This document shows positions 18,789 through 26,647 of a DNA stretch of 55,469 nucleotides, in pieces; positions within the stretch are counted from its first letter, which is position 1, and each line of letters opens with the position of its first letter. A program made the position numbers and the translations under genes. The DNA is from Mycobacteriaceae bacterium (GTDB lineage: Bacteria; Pseudomonadota; Gammaproteobacteria; Burkholderiales; Burkholderiaceae_D). The stretch spans positions 1 through 55,469 of the forward strand of contig CAJCHO010000120.1 in assembly GCA_903970145.1 (NCBI GenBank), given 5' to 3'. The notes beneath the pieces are model-generated. The model worked only from the letters and a program-made list of their open reading frames with translations, was not told where the DNA came from and made no database searches.

Positions 18789-19208
18789 ATGGGAACTGAA
18801 CGCAGGGACAGCGTCGGTAAATTGAGCAGTAAGGGCGATTCGCTACCGGCTGGCCAGCTCATCAGTGCCAAGGCACTCGAGGGTAGCGACGTATTCAACT
18901 GCCAGGGCGAAGACCTCGGAGGAATCAAGGAAATCGTGCTCGATGTGCGCACTGGCAAGGTGGGCTATGCGGTCCTGTCCTTCGGCGGCTTTTTTGGCCT
19001 GGGGGAAAAGCTGTTTGCCGTGCCGTGGAATGCCCTTACCCTTGATCTCGCTCACCGGCGCTTCGTCCTCGACGTGCAAAAGGATCGTCTCAGAGAAGCT
19101 CCCGGATTCAATAGACACCAGGGACCTGATATGAGTGACGACTCCTGGGCACAGGTTTTCCATCACTATTACGGGACCGAGCAGGCGCAGCGCGAACTGC
19201 GGCTCTAG
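18789..19208 (+). CDS. PRC-barrel domain protein
   Basis: 139 residues. GGGAG eight bases upstream supports this start. Residues 18-95 match a PRC-barrel: SAKALEGSDVFNCQGEDLG, IKEIVLDVRTGKVGYAVLSFGGFFGLGEKLFAVPW in segments, and a closing FVLDVQ strand. Stand-alone bacterial PRC-barrel proteins are small beta-barrels, often linked to stress or envelope functions, with no catalytic residues known. The short C-terminal tail (about residues 108-139) is polar and aromatic. The ferritin-like gene follows 83 bp downstream on the same strand, so the pair may be co-transcribed. Confidence 0.85.
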   Translation: MGTERRDSVGKLSSKGDSLPAGQLISAKALEGSDVFNCQGEDLGGIKEIVLDVRTGKVGYAVLSFGGFFGLGEKLFAVPWNALTLDLAHRRFVLDVQKDRLREAPGFNRHQGPDMSDDSWAQVFHHYYGTEQAQRELRL

Positions 19209-19291
19209 CGAGATCCCTGAACAAGCGTCCGCTTCCATCCCGAATCTGCGTGTTCACTCACAAAACCGAACTGGTCAACAAGGCTCCCGCT

Positions 19292-20119
19292 ATGCAGGTC
19301 AAGGAAGCGATATCGCTTGCCTGGAAGATCGATGACATCCCTTATGACCAGATTGACCTTGATCTGGTCCGTCACCGGGACGATATTTTCTATCTGCTCG
19401 CCGCATCCTCCTTCGTTGAGTTTCTCTCTGACCTGACGACCCGTAACCTGCTCGAGTTTTTCGAGGGCGACGACGAGGTCGCCGGATGGCTCCGGCGCCA
19501 ATGGGAACACGAAGAGGTCCAGCATGGCAGCGCGCTGCGCGAATACATTGGCCACGTCTGGCCGGAATTTGACTGGGAAGCGAGTTACCGGGAGTTTTAC
19601 GACGAATACTCGCAGGTCTGTACCACCGAGGAATTGGAAGCGACCCGTTGCCTTGAACTGGCAGCGCGCTGCGTGGTGGAAATGGGCACGGCCACTTACT
19701 ACCGCTCGCTCGCGCAGTTCGCACCCGAACCGGTGCTACGCGAGTTGGCGACTCGGATCAAAACCGACGAGGTGCGCCACTACAGTTACTTCTTTCACTT
19801 CTTCTGCAAGTATCAGCCCTTGGGGCCCACTGCGCGCTGGTCGGTACTCGGCGCGCTTAAACGACGTCTGCTTGAGGTGCGGTCATCGGATGCCGAAATT
19901 GCCCTGTGGCATGCCTTCCGGTCCCGGTACCCGAATGCAGATCGTGAAGGACGGGATTTTCGCCGGATGTTCAGCGAGGTCAGCGGTCTTATCAAGGCAC
20001 ACTATCCGGCGTCGATGGCTGTCAAGATGCTCTTAAAACCACTCGAGCTCTCTCCGACGATGGCGCACTGGGTCGCGCCGCCGATTTCGATGGTCGCCCG
20101 ACACTGGATCCTGCGCTGA
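19292..20119 (+). CDS. Ferritin-like diiron-fold protein
   Basis: 275 residues from the ATG at 19292 (AAGG eight bases upstream). A GTG at 19250 opens the same frame without a clear binding site. The protein is helical, with two carboxylate-histidine motifs: EHEEVQHG (about residues 70-77) and TDEVRHYSYFFHF (about 155-167). With Glu residues of the other helices these can form a diiron site, as in ferritin-like oxidases and acyl-ACP desaturase relatives. The C-terminal 90 residues are basic and hydrophobic. The actual reaction cannot be told. Position behind the PRC-barrel gene suggests a shared transcript. It converges on the SRPBCC gene. Confidence 0.75.
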   Translation: MQVKEAISLAWKIDDIPYDQIDLDLVRHRDDIFYLLAASSFVEFLSDLTTRNLLEFFEGDDEVAGWLRRQWEHEEVQHGSALREYIGHVWPEFDWEASYREFYDEYSQVCTTEELEATRCLELAARCVVEMGTATYYRSLAQFAPEPVLRELATRIKTDEVRHYSYFFHFFCKYQPLGPTARWSVLGALKRRLLEVRSSDAEIALWHAFRSRYPNADREGRDFRRMFSEVSGLIKAHYPASMAVKMLLKPLELSPTMAHWVAPPISMVARHWILR

Positions 20120-20156
20120 CCGGCAAGGCGCCGGGTGGCTGTCAATCGCTTGCAAT

Positions 20157-20843
20157 TTACTTCACGGCACCTGGATCGCGGGCGCTGCGTCTGAGGATTT
20201 CGTCCACCATGCCCTGAAACTGCTCGGAGATGTTCGAGCGGATCATCGGCACCGCGACAAATTCAGGCAGCGATAGGTCAGGATCAATGACGCCCGACCA
20301 GCGCAGGATGTACTCATTTTCATTTCCCTGGGGCGCTTTAACGACGTCGTAGCCACCGTTTAGTCGTCGCAGGTTGCCGTGTAACAGGCGCACACGGATC
20401 CTCGATTGGGGCTCCTCGCTGGCCTCGACCACCACATCAATCCGGTAGCTAAAGAAAAGCAGGTTTGCCACGCCTTGTTGGTGGACCGTCACGATCGAAC
20501 CATGTCTGTCCAGCACCTCGCTCTTTTGCATTCCCGGGATGAATCGATCTAGCGTGTCGTAGTCAGTCAGGGTGGCCCAGATGACGTCCGCGGGTGCGTT
20601 GATGTGGGCCTCCGCTTGAACGGCGACCCCGCCTCCGTCCGCAGGGGCGGCGTGAACGTGCGTGATTTCGGCCGCCCACGCCCGATCGAGCCCGAGACCC
20701 GTACCCGCCAGGGTGGCGAGAAGACAGAAAAGCGCGAGCGCACGCCTTGCCGCGGTGGCAGCCGGACCTCGCCGACCTCGTGGTTTCACAAACCGCGTCC
20801 GTGGTCCGCGAACCACACTCTGGCCCCAGGCGTAGACCCTCAT
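20157..20843 (-). CDS. Exported SRPBCC (polyketide cyclase-like) protein
   Basis: About 228 residues from the ATG at 20843. The frame is open further upstream, but that stretch overlaps the divergent YceI leader and looks non-coding. A basic N-terminus and a hydrophobic core lead to a cleavage site near RAWA|AEI, so the product is periplasmic. The rest is a START-like fold: the opening strand EAHINAPADVIWATLTDYDTL is typical of coenzyme-Q-binding COQ10/cyclase proteins. The fold holds a hydrophobic ligand. The ligand is unknown. Divergent from the yceI homologue, with the two starts about 140 bp apart. Confidence 0.78.
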   Translation of the reverse strand: MRVYAWGQSVVRGPRTRFVKPRGRRGPAATAARRALALFCLLATLAGTGLGLDRAWAAEITHVHAAPADGGGVAVQAEAHINAPADVIWATLTDYDTLDRFIPGMQKSEVLDRHGSIVTVHQQGVANLLFFSYRIDVVVEASEEPQSRIRVRLLHGNLRRLNGGYDVVKAPQGNENEYILRWSGVIDPDLSLPEFVAVPMIRSNISEQFQGMVDEILRRSARDPGAVK

Positions 20844-20983
20844 CAGGATATGCGAAGCTTCTGGCAAGCGACAGGGCATCGGCACCCGAGCGGCACAGTG
20901 CGCGGGCGGGCGCCAACCGTGTCGCTGCGCGAGGGGCGTCGTATCATGAGCCATCAGACGCAGTATCGCCAATTGGGTCCTTC

Positions 20984-21634
20984 ATGTCTTGTCTCCTATT
21001 GCCGCAGCGACACAATCCGATCACTTGGCTCGTCGGGGGAGGATTGCTGCTGACCTTAGCAATGGGAAACGTGCGGGCCGAGCCAGTGGTTTACCTGCTC
21101 GATACAACGCATACTTTTGTGACCTGGGAGGTCAAGCACTTTGGCACGTCGACGAGTCGGGGCCGTTTCCCCGTCAAGGCTGGGTCGATCACCATCGACT
21201 GGGACAAACAGAGCGCCAGCACTGAAGTCACCATCGATGTCGCGCATCCCGACACCGGGGTAGCGGCGCTCGACGATGCACTCAAGGGGGATGATTACTT
21301 TGACGTGCAGAACTACCCCGAGGCGCGATTTGTAGCCAGGGATTTTCGCATTGACGATAGAGCGGTCACTGAGCTCAAAGGAGCGCTGACCCTAAAGAAG
21401 ACGACCCGGTCGGTTGCCCTGACCGCTACCGGATTCAACTGCTACTTCAGCGTCGTGTTCCGGCGCCGCGTCTGCGGTGGCGATTTTGAGGCGAATCTGC
21501 TGCGTTCGGACTTTGATGTGCGTGGGGGGCTGCCCTTCATTGCTGACCAGGTTCATCTGCTTATTCAGGTCGAAGCGCCAACAGCTCCACGTACCGATTC
21601 GGGCGCGGCGAGCGCGCCATCCCCCGGAAACTAG
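20984..21634 (+). CDS. YceI-family periplasmic lipid-binding protein
   Basis: 216 residues from the ATG at 20984, with signal peptide cleavage near NVRA|EPV. The YceI signature is clear: LDTTHTFVTWEVKHFG, RGRFPVKAG, DYFDVQNYPEARF, and the KGALTLKKTTRSV strand. YceI proteins form an extended lipocalin that binds polyisoprenoid or similar lipids in the periplasm. Two cysteines (in FNCYF and RRVCGGDF) may form a disulfide. The C-terminal tail is low-complexity (Ala/Ser/Pro). A strong bidirectional terminator follows 32 bp after the stop and separates this gene from the convergent pilin gene. Confidence 0.92.
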   Translation: MSCLLLPQRHNPITWLVGGGLLLTLAMGNVRAEPVVYLLDTTHTFVTWEVKHFGTSTSRGRFPVKAGSITIDWDKQSASTEVTIDVAHPDTGVAALDDALKGDDYFDVQNYPEARFVARDFRIDDRAVTELKGALTLKKTTRSVALTATGFNCYFSVVFRRRVCGGDFEANLLRSDFDVRGGLPFIADQVHLLIQVEAPTAPRTDSGAASAPSPGN

Positions 21635-21666
21635 ATGTACTGAAAATCCGGCTCTTGCGCTGCGCC

Positions 21667-21702
21667 AATAAGAAGGGGGCGCCGCGGCGCCCCCTTCTTA
21701 TT
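21667..21702. terminator. Bidirectional terminator, perfect 36-nt hairpin
   Basis: Two 18-nt arms are exact reverse complements, running from AATAAGAAGGGGG into a GC core and back to CCCCCTTCTTATT. It is A-rich on one side and T-rich on the other, so it works for both the YceI gene on the plus strand and the pilin gene on the minus strand. Confidence 0.9.
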
Positions 21703-21754
21703 GCAGGATTCTCCCTCTGTGACCGGCGGCGCCGATCACAGGCGCAGTCCCGGC

Positions 21755-22255
21755 TTAACGGCAGTTCGCCGGAGCGTACTTGGCGACCATCGTGCCAGCA
21801 GCGCCAACCACCAGGCCCTGGCCGGTCGCAACAACCTTGGTCACCGAAGAGCAGGCCCAGTCAATCGGACCGATCGAAGTGGTAGCCAGCGCAGCCTTGT
21901 TGACGTTCGGGGTGAGCGTCAGGGTATTGGCACCAACCAGGGTCGTGATACCGCCGGCAGCGGTCTGGTAGCCGATCGTGATAACACCTGCAGCACCGAT
22001 GGTGATGGAGCTCACGTACTTGGTTGCGGTAAAGCTGAATCCGGCGGCGGTCGCGCTGGTAGCAACGATACCGTTGGACTGGAAGGTTTCAGCAACGGCC
22101 AGCTTGGCGGCTTCGGCCTGAACCAGACCTTCAGACACCTTCGCACGCACCGTGTAATCCTGGTACGCAGGCAGCGCGATTGCAGCAAGAATACCGATAA
22201 TCGCAACCACGATCATCAGTTCGATCAGGGTAAAACCTTTCTGTATCGACTTCAT
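21755..22255 (-). CDS. pilA: Type IV major pilin
   Basis: 166 residues from the ATG at 22255, chosen because GGAG lies seven bases upstream (an ATG at 22267 overlaps that site). The leader is MKSIQKG with prepilin peptidase cleavage before Phe. The mature protein starts [20 protein letters not shown] with Glu5 present, then [14 protein letters not shown]. Two cysteines near the C-terminus (DWACSS and ANCR) form the usual D-loop disulfide. The product assembles into pili for twitching, adhesion and DNA uptake. No pilB/C/D or regulator gene is in the window. A consensus sigma-54 promoter lies just upstream. Confidence 0.95.
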   Translation of the reverse strand: MKSIQKGFTLIELMIVVAIIGILAAIALPAYQDYTVRAKVSEGLVQAEAAKLAVAETFQSNGIVATSATAAGFSFTATKYVSSITIGAAGVITIGYQTAAGGITTLVGANTLTLTPNVNKAALATTSIGPIDWACSSVTKVVATGQGLVVGAAGTMVAKYAPANCR

Positions 22256-22624
22256 TACGGTCTCCATGAAAACAGCCGCGATTTGGCTAGATTTATGGAA
22301 CTATTATGCAAGCACCGTGCCAGGGGGTGGAACTACTCGGATCGACATTTGATGTCGTGACACGACAACGAAAGGCTCCGCGCTTGACGCTTGGCCGGAA
22401 AAAGCTGACAGAAATTGGCAGTGTCGACCAAAAAAGAGTCGATCGGTACGCTAAAACGACCGTTGCGTGACGAAGTTCGGTGCTATGGGTTCCGCTTGCC
22501 CAAGCTTGGCTGCGTCCAGGCGCCGCTCGCGCGCCAGGGGACCCCGTCTGCCTGGGCTACAATCGGCGCGCCCGCATGCGGCTGAAGACAAGCAGCGGCT
22601 GACTTCGTTTTCTGGAGCAAACCG
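22256..22624. other. 369-bp divergent region upstream of the pilin gene
   Basis: This region holds the pilin leader and sigma-54 promoter on the minus side. The plus-side gene begins at 22625. The rest shows no gene and no other clear structure. An enhancer for an activator such as PilR would be expected 80-200 bp upstream of the promoter, about 22380-22520. Confidence 0.5.
22307..22322 (-). promoter_or_regulatory. Sigma-54 promoter of the pilin gene
   Basis: Read on the minus strand the sequence is TGGCACGGTGCTTGCA, an exact match to the RpoN consensus TGGCACG-N4-TTGCA, with GG and GC at the required distance. Transcription would start near 22295, giving a leader of about 40 nt before the pilin ATG. 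In Pseudomonas, pilA is driven by sigma-54 with PilR. The same control is inferred here. The PilR site was not located. Confidence 0.92.
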
Positions 22625-23068
22625 TTGACCCCAAGTTATCCTGTACATGGCCGCGCCGAATTCATCGTCGATGGACGCATTCTGGTGATACGCAAGGCTG
22701 GGCCATTCAACCTCGAGTTTGAACTCGCCTACGCCGCAGATGTTGAAGAGCCAATCCGGCAGATGGAGCAGGGCGGGCCCTACGCCGTGATCGCGCTCTA
22801 CGAAAAGTCAGTGCTGACTACTCCCGAGGCGATGCAGTACCTTGTGGACCGGGTACAAAAACGATTGCCCGCGACCCCACAGTGTGTGGGCCAGGCAATC
22901 GTCGCTGCCCGTGATGTCGAGGGTCAGACGCTCATGAAAGAACTCACACAGCGCTATTTCGACGCCCGCCAACTGGATCCCGGGACGGGAGCCTATTTCA
23001 CTACGATCGATGAGGCGAAGGTTTTCCTCGCGGGTCTGCTCGCAGCCGCCCAGGTACCCGGATACTAG
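22625..23068 (+). CDS. Unrecognised small protein, paralogue A of a three-member family
   Basis: 147 residues from a TTG preceded by GGAGC. Opens with HGRAEFIVDGRILVIRKAGPFN. Further on come YEKSVLTTPEAMQYL, AARDVEGQTLM and a C-terminal FTTIDEAKVFLAGLL. The same landmarks, in the same order, occur in the genes at 27630 and 43438, so these are paralogues. The pattern of strands, then a central loop, then a helix ending in a W/F-rich tail resembles STAS-like (SpoIIAA-like) proteins, but I cannot confirm the fold. There is no signal peptide, so the protein should be cytoplasmic. It stands alone and is followed by a weak hairpin at 23069-23096. Confidence 0.7.
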   Translation: MTPSYPVHGRAEFIVDGRILVIRKAGPFNLEFELAYAADVEEPIRQMEQGGPYAVIALYEKSVLTTPEAMQYLVDRVQKRLPATPQCVGQAIVAARDVEGQTLMKELTQRYFDARQLDPGTGAYFTTIDEAKVFLAGLLAAAQVPGY

Positions 23069-23096
23069 AATGAGTCGCAACTTCGCCCTCATTTTT
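23069..23096 (+). terminator. Weak candidate terminator after paralogue A
   Basis: AATGAG (starting directly after the stop) pairs with CTCATT across a 13-nt loop and is followed by TTT. The stem is short and AT-rich, so the call is tentative. Confidence 0.3.
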
Positions 23097-23163
23097 GCGT
23101 GCGAATGGCGGGCGGTGCTAGTCGGGGCGTGATCCTTGCATCGCGCAGCAGTCTGGAGCCAGG

Positions 23164-23913
23164 ATGAATCGATACCTTGTGGGACTCCTGCTGTGCGCCT
23201 GCGCCGGGCGGGTTGCCGCAACCGACGTCAATGTCTTTGCGGCGGCGAGCCTCGTCGACGCACTGACTGAGGTATCGAGCGCATATCGCTCGGTGAGCGT
23301 CGATTCCCCGCGGTTTTCATTCGCGGCTTCGTCACTGCTGGCACGCCAGATCGAGCAGCAGGCGCCCGCGTCCGTATTCATTTCCGCTGACGAGCAGTCA
23401 ATGGACTATCTGGCCGAGCGCGGTCTCTTGGCCAAGGGTACGCGCGCGGATCTGCTGGCTAACCGCCTGGTGCTGATTGGGCCGGCCGATAGACCCCGAA
23501 AAATCGAGATCAGGTCAGGTTTCGATCTCGCTGGACTGCTCGACGGCGGACGGCTTGCGATCGGTGACCCAGCGCTTGTCCCGGCTGGACGATACGCCAG
23601 GGAGGCGCTCACCAAACTGGGCGTCTGGGGGCAGGCGTCGACGTGCCTACTGGCCGCGGATTCGGTGCGTGCGGCGCTGCTCTATGTGGAGCGGGGCGAG
23701 GCACCCCTTGGAATCGTCTACGCTACCGATGCCAGCGCGTCCCGCGGCGTGACAGTGCTAGGCGAATTTCCGGCCTACTCCCATAGGCCAATCGTCTACC
23801 CGATCGCCATAGTCGGGGCCGGGGACACGCCGGCGGCACGGGCATTTGTCGAATACCTGCGCGGTCCAGTAGCCCGCGCGATCTTCGAGCGTTACGGTTT
23901 CTACTTCCCCTAG
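23164..23913 (+). CDS. modA: Molybdate ABC transporter substrate-binding protein
   Basis: 249 residues with a signal peptide ending near GRVAAT. ModA landmarks are in order: VNVFAAASLVDAL at the mature N-terminus, FAASSLLARQIEQQAPASVFISAD, the hinge region LAIGDPALVPAGRYA, and the C-terminal YPIAIVG with AFVEYL. Ser and backbone groups of the AAASL and FAASS loops bind the oxyanion in known ModA structures. Permease (modB) and ATPase (modC) genes are absent on both sides, so the protein must work with a transporter encoded elsewhere or has another role. The next gene is a TlpA-like protein on the same strand. Confidence 0.93.
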   Translation: MNRYLVGLLLCACAGRVAATDVNVFAAASLVDALTEVSSAYRSVSVDSPRFSFAASSLLARQIEQQAPASVFISADEQSMDYLAERGLLAKGTRADLLANRLVLIGPADRPRKIEIRSGFDLAGLLDGGRLAIGDPALVPAGRYAREALTKLGVWGQASTCLLAADSVRAALLYVERGEAPLGIVYATDASASRGVTVLGEFPAYSHRPIVYPIAIVGAGDTPAARAFVEYLRGPVARAIFERYGFYFP

Positions 23914-23960
23914 ATGCTGCGCTTTCGCACGGGTTCCCGAGCCGACTTCACGTGCGCCCG

Positions 23961-23966
23961 TATAAT
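23961..23966 (+). promoter_or_regulatory. Candidate -10 box for the TlpA-like gene
   Basis: An exact TATAAT hexamer 48 bp before the ATG at 24015. No good -35 is seen at 16-18 bp. Initiation about 7 bp downstream would leave only 6 nt before the first possible start (23979) but about 42 nt before 24015, which favours 24015. Confidence 0.4.
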
Positions 23967-24014
23967 TAGCCGATCCGAATGCGTTGCGCCGCGCGCAGGA
24001 AAACCACTCGCAGC

Positions 24015-24593
24015 ATGCCCAGAATCGTCCCGCACCCATCTGCCGAAGCCAGCCGTGTCGACACGGGGCGGCGCGCTGTCTTGCGTCGGGGTCTGGTTAT
24101 CGGTCTCTCGGGTGTCACCGGTTTCACCGCGCTCCCCACCCGAGCCAATCAGCTCAAGCTTGGCGAGCTGGCGCCGCCGCTCACCCTGCATACAGTGGAC
24201 GGGCGGCTTATTTCAACGCGTGGACTCATCGGCAACGTCGTCGTCGTCACTTTCTGGGCGACCTGGTGTGCCCCGTGCCTGGATGAACTGCCGGTGCTAT
24301 CGAGCTATGCCGCGCGTCACGCAGGCGATGGGCTGCAGGTGTTGGGATTCAGCCTCGATGCGAGCGAAGATATCGCCAAGGTAAACGCGGCGGCCGCGGC
24401 GCTATCCTTTCCGGTCGGTCTGCTTGGGAGCCCGTGGGCTGGTGGATACGGGCGCATCTGGCGCTGTCCGGTGAGCTTTGTCATCGATCGCAGCGGGCGA
24501 CTCGTCGACAACGGCTGGGATGATGCGCAGCCGGCCTGGACCGAGGCGCGCCTCGAAGAGCTGCTCACTCCGCTTCTGGCGCGTCGATCCTGA
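24015..24593 (+). CDS. TlpA/ResA-like thiol-disulfide oxidoreductase
   Basis: 192 residues from the ATG at 24015 (23979 is possible). The N-terminus carries RRAVLRRG followed by a hydrophobic stretch, giving a Tat-like or Sec signal and export to the periplasm. The thioredoxin fold shows TFWATWCAPCLDELP, with the WCxPC redox pair, and the cis-Pro region RCPVSFVIDRSG. TlpA/ResA proteins reduce disulfides, for instance in apocytochrome c maturation or copper-site assembly. No cytochrome maturation genes adjoin. The HiPIP and the cytochrome bd operon are in the same window but far away. Convergent with the FAH gene. Confidence 0.87.
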   Translation: MPRIVPHPSAEASRVDTGRRAVLRRGLVIGLSGVTGFTALPTRANQLKLGELAPPLTLHTVDGRLISTRGLIGNVVVVTFWATWCAPCLDELPVLSSYAARHAGDGLQVLGFSLDASEDIAKVNAAAAALSFPVGLLGSPWAGGYGRIWRCPVSFVIDRSGRLVDNGWDDAQPAWTEARLEELLTPLLARRS

Positions 24594-24603
24594 ACCTGCC
24601 GGA

Positions 24604-25371
24604 CTACTCGAATCGATTCGAGAGAGTACCGATACCAGCAATCTCGATTTCGATAAGACTGCCTGGCTTCATCGAGCCAACGCCAAGCGAGGTGCCACAG
24701 AGGATCACGTCACCCGCTTCAAGCGTCATGTCGGCCGAAATCCTGCTCACCAGCTCTTCGACCGGAAAGCGCATGTCGCTGATCGGATAGTCCTGTCGGA
24801 CTTCTCCATTTAGGCGAGTCACCACACGCAGCTGGTGCGCATCGAGTCCGGTCGCGATCGCCGGACCGAGGGGGCAAAAGGTGTCAAAGCCCTTGGCACG
24901 AGTCCATTGCGCGAAGGATGGATCCGAATTCAGGATCTCGGCGTGGGTCACATCGTTCACACAGGTGTAGCCGAACACTGCCTCAAGCGCCTCACCCGGT
25001 GCGAGCTGCCGGCATCGGCGCCCGATCACAATCGCCAGTTCTCCTTCGAACACGACCTTGCCTTCGCGCGCTGGTTTGCGAATGGTCGCGCCCGGGTCGA
25101 GATAGGAGTTGGGTGACTTGATGAAGTAAAGCGGCTCGGCAGGCGCCGCAAGCCCCTGCTTTGCAGCCAGAGCATGAAAGTTATTCCAGAGCGCTAGCAC
25201 CTTGCCCGGTCGAACAGGCGCAAGCAGCGCGATATCGGCACGACTGATCAGACGATCGCTGGCCTTGCGCTCGCCAAACATGTCACCGGACCACACACGC
25301 ACTGAATGGCCCTCGAGCGTGCCAAAGTGCTCGCTACCCGCGTGCGAGAAACGTACCCAGTGTTCGCGCAT
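24604..25371 (-). CDS. Fumarylacetoacetate hydrolase family enzyme
   Basis: 255 residues from the ATG at 25371, with AAGGAG seven bases upstream. The open frame extends to 25446 without a better start. Landmarks of the FAH fold are KVLALWNNFHALAA, FIKSPNSYL, FEGELAIVIGR with the metal-binding Glu pair, YTCVNDVTHAEIL, FDTFCPLGPAI, and the closing AGDVILCGTSLGVG. Members split C-C bonds of 2,4-diketo or acylpyruvate compounds, or hydrate/decarboxylate catechol-pathway intermediates, using Mg2+ or Mn2+. The substrate cannot be assigned, because no aromatic pathway genes are adjacent. Divergent from the Spy-like gene. Confidence 0.9.
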   Translation of the reverse strand: MREHWVRFSHAGSEHFGTLEGHSVRVWSGDMFGERKASDRLISRADIALLAPVRPGKVLALWNNFHALAAKQGLAAPAEPLYFIKSPNSYLDPGATIRKPAREGKVVFEGELAIVIGRRCRQLAPGEALEAVFGYTCVNDVTHAEILNSDPSFAQWTRAKGFDTFCPLGPAIATGLDAHQLRVVTRLNGEVRQDYPISDMRFPVEELVSRISADMTLEAGDVILCGTSLGVGSMKPGSLIEIEIAGIGTLSNRFE

Positions 25372-25596
25372 TTTTTCTCCTTGAAACGCCGCTGGCGCCA
25401 GAGCGCTCCGCTGCCCAATTGCTAGGGACCGATCCGACTCAGACATCTTATTCGATTCAAATCAAGGCGTGCGAATGGGTGCACTCTACCGGCAAGACGC
25501 CTGGCGCGCGTGACAGATCGTGACAGGCCCGTCGCTCACCACCTCGATGAATAGCGCTAGCATGAATTCCGTTACTCAATCACTTTGGATGAAATC

Positions 25597-26199
25597 ATGC
25601 AGAACAAAACCTCGATGCTTCGGCAGTATCTGACTGGCTTCGCGCTGGCAGCTCTTTGTACGTTAATTCCAGGCGGCGCGTCTCTCGCCCAGCAGAACGG
25701 CAAAGACGGTGACCGACAGCAGTGGGAGCAGCAGCGACAACAACAGCGCCAGGAATGGGTGCGCGCGAAACTGGACAAGGATGAAGCGCGCCTCGAAATC
25801 AAGGCGTCCCAACAGGGTGCCTGGGACGAGTACGCGAACGCTCGCAAGGCACTTGCGGAGCATGCGCCTGGCAAGCTCCCGAAAGATGCCGACGCAGCAA
25901 CTATCACAAAACATCACGCCGAGCGTGCCACCGAGATGGCCAGAAAGCTCACGACCCTTGCTGCCGCCACCGCGAAATTACAGGCTGTCCTGTCGCCGGA
26001 TCAACGCAAGATTCTTGACCACATCGCTCGTCACCACCACCATCACGGTCACCATGGCTGGGGCATGAGGCATCACCATGGCATGGAACGCGGCGGCGAT
26101 CGTGCGGACGGCGGCGAGTGGAATCACGGACCGCGCGATGGCGGATCCGGTAGCTGGGGCCCGAAGCCCGGCAGCGATGCCGCACCCGCGGCGAAATAG
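25597..26199 (+). CDS. Spy/CpxP-like periplasmic protein with His-rich tail
   Basis: About 200 residues. Start taken at the ATG 25597; an ATG at 25585 is in frame. Signal peptide to about GGASLAQQ. A Gln/Arg-rich helix follows, then a helical domain with LSPDQRKILDHIA, close to the LTxxQ motif of Spy/CpxP chaperones. The tail after residue 145 is dominated by His, Gly and Arg (runs such as HHHHHGHH and RHHHGM) and could bind Ni, Cu or Zn. The likely role is a periplasmic chaperone or metal-buffering stress protein. A strong hairpin terminator follows 45 bp after the stop. Confidence 0.72.
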   Translation: MQNKTSMLRQYLTGFALAALCTLIPGGASLAQQNGKDGDRQQWEQQRQQQRQEWVRAKLDKDEARLEIKASQQGAWDEYANARKALAEHAPGKLPKDADAATITKHHAERATEMARKLTTLAAATAKLQAVLSPDQRKILDHIARHHHHHGHHGWGMRHHHGMERGGDRADGGEWNHGPRDGGSGSWGPKPGSDAAPAAK

Positions 26200-26244
26200 T
26201 CAGCGATTGATTAAGAAGTCCACGAACCCGATTGGAAATCCGCG

Positions 26245-26278
26245 CCAGGCCCGCGCGAGAGCACTCGCGCGGGCCTGG
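26245..26278. terminator. Hairpin terminator between convergent genes
   Basis: A 15-bp perfect GC-rich stem (CCAGGCCCGCGCGAG with its complement) around an AGCA loop. It lies between the Spy-like gene and the convergent small secreted protein gene. T-runs are weak on both sides, but position and stem strength support termination in both directions. Confidence 0.7.
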
Positions 26279-26293
26279 CCATGGCTGCTTTAG

Positions 26294-26647
26294 CTAGCCG
26301 TTCGATCCCGATGGCGGGCCGCTTTGCCCGCCTCCAGGACCTCGCGTCGGACGACACGCCATGGGTGGGGTGGATTGGTTTTGATTTCCCGAACTCTCGC
26401 CCGGACCCGGCGCGGGCGGCACAAAGCAGGTCCCGGTGAGATTGTCTCCGCGGCGTCCGGTGAAGCTGCACGTGGCGCCGCTGCTCTTGCCCTGGCAGGC
26501 CGCTATCGCCTCGGGTGGCGGGCCGCGGTGACGCCCCCCTTGCTGGGCGTCCGGTGATGCGCCATTGTCCGGCGGGGTTTGCGCCTGCGCCCCCAACGCG
26601 ACAAGCGCGAGCGCGAAGGCAAAGCAGGCTGATTTAGTACTCTTCAT
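26294..26647 (-). CDS. Small secreted cysteine-containing protein
   Basis: 117 residues with a clear signal peptide cleaved near AQAQT. The mature protein is Pro/Gly/Gln/Asn-rich around a short conserved core, PPPEAIAACQGKSSGATCSF followed by TGTCFVPP. Four cysteines are present (AAC, TC, TC and AC). Proteins with this ACxGK...CxF...GxC core are common in proteobacteria as uncharacterised exported proteins. I know no function for them. A ribosome-binding site (GGAGA) precedes the ATG. Convergent with the His-rich Spy-like gene across a shared terminator. Confidence 0.7.
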   Translation of the reverse strand: MKSTKSACFAFALALVALGAQAQTPPDNGASPDAQQGGRHRGPPPEAIAACQGKSSGATCSFTGRRGDNLTGTCFVPPAPGPGESSGNQNQSTPPMACRPTRGPGGGQSGPPSGSNG

